Shown here: positions 18,676 through 29,884 of the stretch, piece after piece | Numbering within the stretch: position 1 is the stretch's first letter | How the letters are laid out: every line of letters begins with the position of its first letter | NCBI GenBank assembly: GCA_030710605.1 | Contig: CP092870.1 | Span: 18,638,684 to 18,702,683, forward strand | DNA from: Cordylochernes scorpioides | Lineage: Eukaryota > Arthropoda > Arachnida > Pseudoscorpiones > Chernetidae | Direction: 5' to 3' | Length of the DNA: 64,000 bases | Made by a program: the position numbers and the translations under genes | Notes under the pieces: model-generated | The model's input: only the letters and a program-made list of their open reading frames with translations | What the model was told of the DNA's origin: nothing | The model's database searches: none

Positions 18676-20820
18676 TTAGGATTTAATTGTTTTTAACAAA
18701 CTATTTATTGTCAATCAACAAGAGGAGATATTTGGAAGGTTTGTTGCTGTTTTGCATATGATCTCTTGGAAGAATGTGTTGGTCTTGTTGTAGATGTATT
18801 AAGATAATTTGTGGATAGAAATTTTATTATCAATTTTTATGGAATATTAATTTTCACAATCTCTGAATTTTGAATTCTAGATTGAAATTTGTATTCCTAG
18901 TATTTCTTCAACCCTTATCATAGACTCCCGAATATTTTAATATTTTCCATCTGATTTTGTTAACAAATGTGAATTCATTATTTTGGTTTAGCTCAAAATT
19001 ATGTGTTGTTTCTTGATTTGAGAAGTTTATGAATGGGAATATTGCTAGTAGAAGCTAACCTAAAATTAATAAAGTCCACCTCTTCTAACGAAATTAGAGA
19101 ACAAAACTTTTCTATGCCTTTTAATTTTTTTCTGAAATCTAGAGGACACAGTTGGGTGACACACATTCAGAACCTCAGCATAGACACCATGGTTTCGTGT
19201 TATGGCTCTGATCAGTCCAGGGCGGACTTTGATTTCATGTGATTCGCAAGGGATTCATGACATTTAAGAATTTCCCAAAAAAAATGTTTAGTTGATCGTT
19301 AATTCTATGGATGAAATACATAAATGTAAGATTTATCTCCGACCTGAGTATCCTAGATTGCAGAGGTGATCAATCAATGGGCGCATAGTTTTTACATCTA
19401 TTTCGATGAGAAAGGCGACGCTTCTTTTTCAAATTTATTATATGATCGAGTGTTATACAGTGATATGTAAGCTTGATATGGAACTATATTTAGAGTCGTA
19501 TTTTAGTTTCATATAATTAAGAGAGGGCATGGTCAATCAGTAGTGTACCCTCCTATCAATTTCGCCAGTTTAATCTCTAGACCGTTTCACTATTCTTCCA
19601 GACTGAATTTCTCATATTTTGGCGCTAAGTTGATATTGATATATAATTTTTCTTTGTGCAAGTTATAAATTCTTTGAACTCTGTGTAATTTTGATTGGTG
19701 TGTATTGAGTTTCTTTTTATTATTCAGTGGGAATCATTTATGATATTTAATGTTATCATTTTATCACATCTAAAGTCCATGCATCGCCAGACCAGGTCAT
19801 GAATATTTTCGCAAAGGGTTTCGATGCCACCCAGGAGGTACCTGCTCAGCACGTTAGCCTTTGTTTATAGTGGCGCTTCGCCTCCCGTAGAAGCCCTATT
19901 CCACTCTTTTGGCACAACCAGAGCATCCAACTCACTCAAAATGACTCGGCCGAGCTAATGGTCCAGGCCCTGCCAGGAACTGGTCTGCCGATGCTATGGA
20001 CTCCGTCTCGAAGATCAAAGAGTCGGGGGAGAGGAAGGCAAAGCCTCAATATCTGAGGAAACAAGTAAACTCGGACAGAGTCTCAAAGCAGACCCGCCTT
20101 TACCTCAATTCCCAACCGAATGACCCATTGGAAACGAAATTTTTATAGAGCGTCTTAAAAATATAATATATATTTATATGAAAATAAGAGATAATATATA
20201 GCTTTCAAAATATATAATCTTCAAAATTTATCAATATTTAAAAATTAAATATCATTAAACTGGATTTGGAATCATAAGATTATTAGAGAAATTATAAGCT
20301 TACTTCTCAATAGCATCAAAATAATAAAAGAGATATTTCAATTATTTTGTATTTATATAAAAGCTCTGAAGAAACTGATATCTATATTTTAAAATATTTA
20401 AAAACGCTAAATATGTAAAAATTGATCAAATTAAGACGTTCACTCTCTTATTTTAAATTATCAAATATTATCTGCGTCCCCTTCATGATTCACTATTAAA
20501 TTTTGAGACTGAGATACGGGACTAGAAAGTTTCTGGTCTTAAACCCAGTTGGGTCTTAATCCAGTAATCACCACAATTCCACATCACCGATACGTCGTTC
20601 AGTCCTCGCCTATTTCCACGGTCTCCTGCCAGGTTGTGAAATCACTCCATATATCCTATAGTAATCTTTAATATTTGAATTTATATTTAGGTGGAATACA
20701 GATCGAATTTGAAAACAAAATCTTTCGCGTCACATACAATCCATTTTAAAGAATATGGAATTGAAATAATTGTTTAACCATTCAATATTATCTTTAATGT
20801 GATAAGTTAAAAATTTGTAA
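18676..20820. other. Intergenic, no recognised gene
   Basis: AT-rich at both ends, with a higher-GC island at about 19780-20140 and another near 20560-20640 that look like old coding or element sequence but contain no sustained open frame. A piece of the foldback family lies at about 19505-19590 ('gagggcatggtcaatcagta', 'cgccagtttaatct'). I cannot name the origin of the GC islands. Confidence 0.45.
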
Positions 20821-23098
20821 TCTATATACACTAAAACCCCTCTATAGTGAACCCCAATGGGACAGAGCTTTTGGTTCACTATAGCCACGGTTTGGCTATT
20901 TTTTTTTACTTTTCAAAATTTTTAGACCGTATAATTAAAGGACGGCCATACACACAAGAAGAGACTGCCTCTTAATAGTGGTCACTTTGTATTAATTCCC
21001 ATAATTGACCTATTTCCTTACATTAATACTGAATAATAATAGAAATCATCAGATGATAGGTTCTTATCATTAACATACATGTACCTCTATGTCTAATTTA
21101 AAAATAAAGACAAATCCTAGGCAAAGTTTTATTAAATATATATTCAAAGATATAAAATGATTTTAAAACATCATTATCACATTATATAATACAATGTTTA
21201 CTTGAAAAAATGGCTCTAGCACCTTGTTGCTTCAAAGCATTCTTCAAGCATTGCACCATTCAAATAAAGTTAGTGTTTTTCTTCCATTTCATGTTTCCAC
21301 ATTTCTTCAAGGTCTAGATTTCGTTTTTTAACCTGTCATGCAAAACATTGCTGACTTTAAAAATCACCATAGTTAATGGTATAAAAATAATGGTTGTTTC
21401 ATCACGGGACCGTTCATTTGAACTTTTTTTTAGCCCTAAAACGTACGATCGCGAAAGTGGCAAAAGTTGGGGTTGATTCCTCTTTGTAACAATTTTTAAT
21501 AGCTTTATATTTTATCTTTTATAATAGAAAAGTTATATTCTCTTATTTTAATATGTTCTTAACATTTTGCCTGTGTTGTTTCACTTTGAAAAGTTCTGAA
21601 AATGGAGTTTTTTTTTTTAAGGAATAACGTTTTTGTTTTTAAAATGCCTTTGTTTTCTTCATTTTGGAAGCCATTTGTATTTTTATATTTCGAATTTAAT
21701 GGATGCAAATATATTCTATTTAATAAAAAGGGACCGAAAATAGGTTCGTTATAGGGGTAGTTCGTTATTCTGAAAATCGCAAAGTTCGTTATAACGATGG
21801 TATTTTCAATGGAATGGAATTGGGAATCGGCGTGGGTTCGTTATAAGGGAAGGTTCGTTATATCCAGGGTTCGTATTAGCGGGGTTTTAATGTATATATA
21901 AAAATGAATGTCTGTGTGTGTGTTCTCTATAGATTCAAAAACCATACATCCAATCCCCATGAAATTTTGGGCTATTATTAGGCATTTCCCCGGAAAGGTT
22001 TTCGGAAAATAATATCTTGAATATCTTTAATATCCTTAGAGTTATTTGCAGATTTGTAGCTTTAACTCGCAAGCAGCGCCACCCTGCGACGGAGATAGGC
22101 TTAGGTCTGCCCCCCCCCCGCCCCCGTCGAGAAAATGTAATCGTCCGGCCACCGGGCGGTTGGACATTCCAAGTTCCCACCGACCAATCAGAGGGATCAA
22201 GAGGTCCTGGCGCGCGGGGGCAGAGTTGGTGACACAGCTGTGTCAAGTAGACAAGAAAAAAGCCTCGCGGGTGACCTCCGGGAACTACGTCCATCTTCCA
22301 TAAACAACCATTATTTTATTCAACTTATCGAGTATTTTTCAAGGGACCGGGAAAAAATGTTCACTAGATAAAACGATGATTTTGTAACGTAGAAAATTAG
22401 GAAAGACAAAATTCAGGATGACACGGCACACAGGGACCGGGAAAAAATGATCACTTTATCGAGAGATTCAAATTTACGAGTTTCAAATTATCGAAATCAA
22501 CTTATCGAGTATTTTTTAAGGGACCGGGAAAAAATGTTCACTAGATAAAACGATTATTTTGTAATGTAGAAAATTAGGATATACAAAATTCAGGATGCCA
22601 CCGCACACAGGGAACAGGAAAAAATGATCACTTTATCGAGAGATTCAAATTTACGAGTTTCAAATTATCAAAATATATATATATATATTTTTTATATGTT
22701 TATAGAGAATTGTTTCAACAAATGTTAATAAGACAAACCTTTACTCGGGTAAAACTGGAAAAAATGATCACTTTATCGAGAGACTCAAATTTACGAGTTT
22801 CAAATTATCGAAATCAACTTATCGAGTATTTTTTAAGGGACCGGGAAAAAATGTTAACTAGATAAAACGATTATTTTGTAATGTAGAAAATTAGGAAATA
22901 CAAAATTCAGGATGATACGGCACACAGGGACCAGGAAAAAATGATCACTTTATCGAGAGATTCAAATTTACGAGTTTCAAATTATCAAAATATATCTATT
23001 ATTTTTTTAATATGTTTATAGAGAATTGTTTTAACAAATGTTCGTTATACAAACCTTTACTCGGGTAAAACCCGGGCGAAGCCGGGTACATCCGCTAG
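20821..23098 (+). mobile_element. Non-autonomous Helitron (family A), split by a MITE
   Basis: The 5' terminus TCTATATA lies at 20821-20828; the rest resumes at 21895 ('tataaaaatgaatgtctgtg') after a Tigger-like MITE. The 3' end has the hairpin CCCGGGCGAAGCCGGG and CTAG at 23095-23098. Host A and T flank it without duplication. The interior holds two to three diverged copies of the 166-bp unit and a partial duplicate of the 3' region at 22690-22756 that stops before the hairpin. A C-run near 22109-22127 may be error-prone. No transposase is encoded. Confidence 0.85.
20829..21892. mobile_element. Tigger-like MITE, long form
   Basis: The ends are CACTAAAACCCCTC and 'gcggggttttaatg', flanked by TA, inserted 8 bp inside the 5' end of a Helitron. 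It is 1.06 kb without a transposase. It is the same family as 26283-27582 and 33539-34814 and the partial copy at 63111. Confidence 0.85.
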
Positions 23099-23360
23099 TA
23101 TATTAATACAAAGCAATAACGCGCCATCTATATATAACAAATTACAACATTATAAGACGCGAATGTTCACAAATAAATCACACCTCTACTATTCTTACTG
23201 CGATGAAAAAATTATTGGGAGGGCTTGGCTCATCAGTGGTGAACCCTCCAAGCGGTTTCGCCAATTTAATCTACCAGACCGCCTTTTTAGAGCTCTAATA
23301 CTGTATTAGATCATTCTGCCTATATATGCTGCAATGAAGGGTGGAATCTGAGAAATGGTA
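23099..23360. mobile_element. Foldback-element fragment
   Basis: Carries one arm of the family at 18215-18675: 'ttaagacgcgaatgtt'-like start, 'ttgggagggcttggctcatc' and 'cgccaatttaatctaccaga'. It directly abuts the Helitron 3' end. Confidence 0.65.
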
Positions 23361-24199
23361 TTTAAGCACACTATGGAAATATTCTTCTAGGACAGTAGTA
23401 TTACATTTAAATGTTTACATCGAGCAATTTTCTTCCGCAAACAATATATGCAATGATTTATTTCCCGCGGCACCATTCGCTACATGCGATCTCTACACAC
23501 CAAACTACCAGGGGTCGGCAAACTTTTGAGTCAGATCAGTCAAATTTTACAATTTACAAAATTTCAAAGTCTTTAAAGAGCCACTTTTTTTTTCTTTCCA
23601 ACAATAAATAGTATTTGCATAAATTATATTTGCGTTTGCAACTATATAAAGAGCCGCAGCTTCACATCCAAAGAGCAGCATGTGGCGCCGCAGTTTGCTG
23701 ACCTATACAAATGTGGTGCACACATATAGAAGAACTCAAACATTACACTAGAACCGAGAATGTTTAAAAATTAACTAAGATACATTAATATTGTTAATCA
23801 GCATCTTTATCGCATTTCCTCTGTTTTTGCAAGTAGCATAAGTTGGTAATTGTTTTGATAAAATTGCCATGTCATCTTCACGGTTGTCTTTCATCATTTT
23901 TCTACGTGACATTTTGATGGAAATGCTGGGTAGTATATATAGGGGAAACAGACTGAAGATCGTTGAGAGGACTTTGAGGCACTGGGTGCTATAAACTACA
24001 TTTACCGCGACTGACTCCAGGATTCCGCTGTCGTGTTGAAGTCAAGACTTCAAGAAGACAACTTCCCTATAGACTCTATAGAAATAAAACCGCTCGTCAC
24101 ACCACAAGAAAAATGACATAAAGCCACAAGGGACCATTTCCAAGACGCTGAGGGAAAATGAGCTCGAAATAATCCTACCTATGTTAGTAATAGCAAAAC
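23361..24199. other. Intergenic, no recognised feature
   Basis: Contains a short phrase near 23655-23700 ('gagccgcagcttcacatcca', 'gcatgtggcgccgcagtttg') that resembles known hAT-type non-autonomous element sequence, but the ends cannot be found. No ORF is convincing. Confidence 0.35.
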
Positions 24200-24615
24200 C
24201 TGCAAGCATATGTCCCGCGGGCTTTCTCTCGTCGGCCGGGCCAGAGCCGCCAACTCCTTGGTGCTCTCCTCGATGGTTCATCACATCCACGGCTACCTGC
24301 CTACCGACCGTACCATGCAAAAGATCCAGGCACGTCTTGCCCGGTTTATCTGGGGGCGGTGCACACCACCTGGTAGCGTCCTGGCGAGATCCGTCTCTCT
24401 TGGAGGATTCGGCCTCATTGACATTGAGACCCAGCTCCGAATATCATGCTTGTAGGTCGTGCAGGCCTCGCTGCGTGGAAGCCGCAGTGCCTACTCCTGG
24501 CTGGTCGAGAGCGGTGCGTGGCTATATCTCACTCCATCCGGGTCCTGGCGCCCGCCGCGACGTCTCCGGCTGCTTAAGATCTGGGAGGCGGTTGCTGACA
24601 TCCTCGCGCTGAAAT
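24200..24615 (+). pseudogene. LINE ORF2 fragment (region after the RT)
   Basis: One frame (24210-24455) reads SRGLSLVGRARAANSLVLSS and PTDRTMQKIQARLARFIWG, then LARSVSLGGFGLIDIETQLR. This is the segment downstream of the polymerase domain in L1/Tx1-type ORF2 proteins. After a frameshift the similarity continues to about 24600 in another frame. It is markedly GC-richer than its neighbours, consistent with a foreign element. It is short and broken. Confidence 0.7.
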
Positions 24616-25479
24616 AAAATTAATTGCTGTGTCATTCTGAGATTTGTATTTACTATGAGGCGCAATGCAGTGAGTAGAGAGTAAATGGTAAAATAATAGG
24701 TAAATATATTATCATATAAGAGGTATACATTTCTATAATATTTATTCAAATATAAAACATTGAAGTTCTTGACAATAGTGTATCCAGTGCCGACACTTAT
24801 TGGAGATGGATGAAGTCGCTCCATGAACACCCACTGGTCCAGGGTTCCCGATGCTTACTGCGCTCTTGATTCCGTGATCCGTCATCGTGGGGCCTTGATC
24901 TCTTAGGTAGGCAGTAAACACAGCAGGAGGTGATGACGCCCCTCTCAGTGGTGAAAAATGAAATAGTTGTACACCATCATTTTGACAAATCACCGGTTTA
25001 TTTAACTTTATTTCGACAACTTCAATCAATGAAAGCAGGTTAAAATAACCACCACTTCTCTATTCTTCAAATTTAGCTTCAAGCGACCATCATATATTTA
25101 GAGATTTAAAATATAGGAGAGTGATTTGTGAAGACAAAATGATTGATGCCTTTCTGGATTTTTGAAGGAACAAGATGAAGCGATCCATTAAAAAGGCATT
25201 ACATTATAAAATCAGAATGTCTTAATTTATTGAAAATGAACAAATAAAAATTTCCTGATGCCTGATTTTCAAGGAGCAAGCCTCTTTTGTTTAATATTTA
25301 AATACAGCTCTATTCCTTTAGGCTGAATTAATATTGCTTATAGTACTTTTAAAAATAAGCAAACTAAATATATGCATTCTAATGTGTAAATTTCAAAAGA
25401 TTGGAATTATTTTTGAAAACAATGTTTTTGAGTTTCCAATTGGCGACTATATTACCTTTCCTATTTGAAAGACAAATGC
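24616..25479. other. Intergenic, unrecognised open frame
   Basis: A minus-strand frame at 24742-25029 (95 codons, containing PVICQNDGVQLFHFSPLRGA) is of normal complexity but unknown to me, and its edges are low-complexity. It could be an exon or element debris. The rest of the stretch is AT-rich and blank. Confidence 0.35.
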
Positions 25480-25509
25480 TACCAGAACATACCACGACAC
25501 GTACAGAAC

Positions 25510-25612
25510 GTACACGCTTGTTCGGCGGTACATATACTAAAATTGGAACAATACAGAGAAGATTAGCATGGCCCCTGCGCAAGGATGACACGCAAAATCG
25601 TGAAGCGTTCCA
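25510..25612 (+). pseudogene. U6 snRNA retropseudogene
   Basis: The segment matches U6 snRNA nearly base for base from the GTACATATACTAAAATTGG region through ACAGAGAAGATTAGC, the invariant ACAGAGA box, and on to TGAAGCGTTCCA. A GTAC...GTAC stem replaces the usual 5' hairpin. It lacks the 3' T-run needed for Pol III termination and is flanked by a perfect 15-bp direct repeat, 'taccagaacatacca', at 25480-25494 and 25613-25627. This is the mark of LINE-type insertion. There is no poly-A tail. About 15 bp of non-U6 sequence lies between the left repeat and the U6 start. Confidence 0.88.
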
Positions 25613-25627
25613 TACCAGAACATACCA

Positions 25628-26282
25628 AAACACTCAATAGATTAAGGTTGTGATAATACTTGTGAATTTGAAAATACTCGAAAATTTTATATCGATATGT
25701 TTTTATAGACTGATCACTCTCTTACAATACTGCAATATTAGGTGTTGTAGCATTTTGTTTGATTCGATTTTAAACGATTTAAAAATAATGTTGCCATTTT
25801 AAATACATGGAAACAAATACTTTGTATCTATAAAGTGACTGTTTTAATATGTTACCTTGAAATTTTTACTTTTAATTTGATATAATTTAAAGAAATTTGA
25901 AATTTGTGCTGCCTTGTAAGATTTTCCCCGATGTCTTGATGGGTAAACACGACAATAATACCCTCGAGTGAAAAAAAAAACATGTTATATATCAATACAT
26001 TAGAACTTTCAGAAGAGATTTCAAGGGTAACTATTTTCTTAATCAACGTGAAACCAGTAAACTAAAATAAACCAAGATCAAAAGTTAAAATAAGTAAAAG
26101 TTAAAATCTCATTCATACCAAAAATTATACAAAATTGTATTTTTGGAAAATTTGAAGTATTTTTTTAAAAGGTTCAATGTATCGATCTCAATTTATTATT
26201 TTCGAAGGCCAATGTATTTCTCTCTAAAGATGACTTATTAAAAAGTGTTTCTTAAAGTTTCTATTAAATAGTAAAAAATATA
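25628..26282. other. Intergenic, no recognised feature
   Basis: AT-rich, low-complexity sequence; nothing recognisable. Confidence 0.55.
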
Positions 26283-27582
26283 CAGTAAAACCCCGCTATA
26301 ACGAACCCTGGATATAACGAACCTTCCCTTATAACGAACCCACTCCGATTCCCAATTCCATTCCATTGAAAATACCATCGTTATAACGAACTTTGCGATT
26401 TTTAGAATAACGAACTACCCCTATAACGAACCTATTTCGGGTCCCAAAATGATAAAATCTATTAAAAATACTATGCTTATAACGAACTTAGAATTGTAAT
26501 TTAAAAAAAAAATTAAAAAACAAAATTTTGAGCATTTTTAAAGCTCGCGGATCGCGATTTCAAAACAATAAATTTAGCGGCATTGTTTGTTTGATTTTTG
26601 CACTTTATTTTTGCTGTATGTTGTATAAATTTTTACACATTATACTTTCTATTAATTAGAATATCTTTGCATCCATTAAATTTGAAATATAAAAATTGCA
26701 AATGGCTTCCAAAATGAAGAAAACAAAGGCATTTTAAAAACAAAAGCATTATTTCATAAAAAAAAAAAGGCCCTTTTCAGAACTTTTCAAAGTGAAACAA
26801 CATAGGCAAAATGTTAAGAACATATTAAAATAAGAGAATATAACTTTTCTATTATAAAAGATAAAATATAAAGTTATTAAAAATTGTTACAAAGAGGAAT
26901 CAACTTCAACTTTTGCCGCGATCGCGATCGTACGTTTTAGGGCTAAAAAAAAAAAAAAGTCCAAATAAACGGTCCCGTGACGAACCAAAAATTATTTTTA
27001 TGCCATTAACTATGGTGATTTTAAAGTCAGCAATGTTTTGCATGGCAGGTTAAAAAAAAAAAAAAACGAAATCTAGACCTAGAAGAATATGGGGAAACAT
27101 GAAATGGAAGAAAAACACTAACTTTATTTGAATGGTGCAATGCTTGGAAGAATGCTTTGAAACAACAAGGTATTAGAGCCATTTTTTCAAGTAAAAATTG
27201 TATTATATAATGTGATAATGATGTTTTAAAATCATTTCATATCTTTGAATATATATTTAATAATACTTTGCCTAGGATTTGTCTTGATTTTTAACTTAGA
27301 CATAGAGGTACATGTATATTAATCATAAGAAGAACCTATTATCTAATGATTTCTACTATTATTCAGTATTAATATAAGGAAATTAGTCAATTAAGGGAAT
27401 TAAAATAAAGTGACCACTATTAAGAGGCAGCCTCTTCTTGTGTGTATGGCTGTTTTTTAATTATACAGTCTAAAATTTTTGAAAAGTAAAAAAAAAAAGC
27501 CAAACCCTGGCTATAGTGAACCGTGGCTATAGTGAACCAAAAGCTCTGTCCCATTGGGGTTCACTATAGAGGGGTTTTACTG
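26283..27582. mobile_element. Tigger-like MITE, long form
   Basis: A 1.3-kb element with ends CAGTAAAACCCCGC and 'gaggggttttactg', TA on both sides. Subterminal motifs 'tataacgaaccctgg' and 'ctatagtgaacc' are repeated in both arms. It contains poly-A and AT-rich filler and no transposase. It is inverted relative to the copies at 20829 and 33539. Confidence 0.88.
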
Positions 27583-27869
27583 TATATATATAGCAAAAGT
27601 AGATATTTTTAGTGTACTGCAAAAGCCAGTATGTAAAAGACAGGTCAATTAAAAGGTTCAAGAAATTTTAACGCGAAAAGCCTAATTAAATAGCGAAAGT
27701 CTACTTGAACTTTCCCCTTTATCTCAATTCCGCTACCAAATTGGTTAATAAGGTCCGTTTTCCCTAGAAAATCCCAAATGTCTATTAGAGGTCAAACTCG
27801 AGTTATTTAAAGGACGAAACCACAATACCAACATATGTTTGATGAAAAATATAAACTAAAAACAATATC

Positions 27870-29380
27870 ATAGCCAAAATATTTGTTATGTGCAACAACG
27901 GTCCACTTAAGAAAACTACTATCCCTAGGATGGAACTTCTTGCTTGTATGTTGGGAGTTAGACTCAGCAGGTACATAACTGAGTCTTTGAATTTGGCTGC
28001 GGAACCAGTGTATTACTGGACAGACTCTACTACAGCACTTTCATGGATCAAGACAAACAGGCAGTGGGGCACCTTTGTAAACAACAGAGTCAAAGAGATA
28101 TGCAACACTTCAGGTCCGAACAAATGGTTTTATGTACCAGGGAGCCTCAAATCTGCAGACCATCCTTCAAGAGGTTGTAGTGTACTACAGCTTAAAAGCA
28201 CCAGATGGTGGGAGGGACCTGAATGGCTCAAACAGCCTCAAGATCACTGGCCAAAGCAATTATTCTACTCAGACAGAACTTTGGTCAATTTAGAAATAGA
28301 TAGACAAGTATTGGTCACTACTCATGTCAGAACTGAAGTAATGCCATGGTTTGAAAGATTTTCAAATTTTACAAAGATTGTCAGAATAAATGCGTGAATC
28401 CGGAGGTTCATACGAAATACACAAAAATTGTCCCCATCAGGTATGCATAGTCTACAGCTTTCAGAATTAGAAGATGCTGAAAAGGGAATTTGGAAAACTG
28501 TGCAACAGCAAGTTTTTTCTAGCCCAGGAGATTCGATCAATGGGTCGATGATAATCAGAGATGATTTTGGATTGATCCGTATGAAATCCAAGCTTATTGA
28601 AAGGGATGACGAATATTCATTTCGTTACCCAATTTTGCTTCCAACAAAACATGTTGTCACATGCCTGATAAGAGAATTCCATCTGAGACATTGTCATGCA
28701 GGAGTTCAGATCCTTTCTGCCAAACTCAGAGAAAATTATTGGATCTTAAATTCCCGGCGCAGCATACGAAGTGGCGTCTCTCAGTGTGCCAAGTGTAGAA
28801 GATTTTCATCAAAACCTGTGAAAACTACTCTGATACACTTACCCTTTGATAGAGTGAGAGATGCCACAGCCTTTGAAATTCTGGGAGTAGACCTTGCTGG
28901 TCCACTTTACCTCAAGAATAAGACCAAGGCATGGATTGTTCTATTTACCTGTGCCGTCTCCAGAGCTATACACCTGGAACTTGTAACCTCATTAAGTACT
29001 GAAGCTTTCATACAAGCTCTGAGAAGATTTATAGCCCAGAGAGGGCGACCAACAGTCATTTATTCTGATAATGGTACTAATTTTGTGGGCGCTAACAATG
29101 CTCTCCAGGCTTTAAACTGGAAGAAGATAGTGTTAGACCAAAATCTTCACAAGATAAGTTGGAAGTTCATACCTCCTACTGCTGCATGGTGGGAAGGTTA
29201 GTGGGAGCGTCTTATTCGTTCCATCAAGGATCTCCTTTTCGAATTTTGGGCCATTCTTCAGTGTACTATGAAGAGATGTCCACTATCCTATGTGATGTAG
29301 AAGCTACAATCAACAGTCGTCCGCTGACATACATTCATGAGGACTTTGACAGTTTGATTCCTTTATCACCCTCCATCATA
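27870..29380 (+). pseudogene. BEL/Pao pol fragment (RNase H and integrase)
   Basis: The first frame (27888-28397) has the BEL/Pao RNase H region: TTIPRMELLACMLGVRL, YYWTDSTTALSWI and NPADHPSRG-like 'SADHPSRG'. The second (28428-29198) is integrase: RECHLR-like 'REFHLRHCHAG', CAKCRR, then GVDLAGPLY (first catalytic Asp), YSDNGTNFVGA (second) and PPTAAWWEG (third, Glu). A TAG at 29199-29201 and frameshifts at about 28395 and 29230 break it; the frame after these reaches ATINSRPLTYI. LTRs and the RT are missing. The 27583-27869 stretch before it is blank. Confidence 0.85.
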
Positions 29381-29880
29381 CAAATATCTCGCTTCCCAAC
29401 AAAAGACTAGTTGCACAACATAGAGTTTTATGGCAATTTTTCAGGGAAGAAAGAAAAGACTTCTGGAAAGAAAATGGCCGGAACTGTTTACTTTGTAAGG
29501 ATCTCATGGATGATAATATGGTTCACTATTTCTTCCAATGCCCTCTCTTAACAGAAAAACGTACTGAAATTTTCCCAAGCCCTAAATCTGGTCAATTTAG
29601 ATACCATCGCATATGTCAACTTCTCTCTTCAGCTCTGAATGATGAATTACTGATTGTTAGATACTTTAAGTTCTGCACAGAAGCTGGGCGCATGAGAAAG
29701 AATACTGGAGGCAAAGGATACTGGAGGATGACCTATCTGTAAATAGGTAACTGAATGTGAGACAAACTTTATTTTTTTGTAATTGTTTCCTCTTCCCTCT
29801 CCTCTTGTTGACGTGTAAATACGGCGAATCCTGTATGGGGCGGAATGCCCTAAATAAAGGCTTTTGTTGTTGTTGTTGTT
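29381..29880 (+). mobile_element. 5'-truncated LINE 3' end with (TTG)n tail
   Basis: The frame to 29742 ends an ORF2 with the zinc-like motif CLLCKDLMDDNMVHYFFQCP. A 3' UTR follows with 'ctaaataaaggctttt' and a (TTG)6 tail to 29880. It is inserted within BEL/Pao debris on the left and abuts the second Copia on the right. Confidence 0.7.
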
Positions 29881-29884
29881 GTCA

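Noticed and set aside
22017..22303. Overlapping plus and minus frames (71-119 codons) in GC-rich sequence
   Set aside because: They sit inside a non-autonomous Helitron and repeat in part in other copies without conservation of the frame.
25379..25640. Two opposed frames of about 80 codons
   Set aside because: Both run across the U6 retrocopy and its duplicated flanks; the open frames are incidental.
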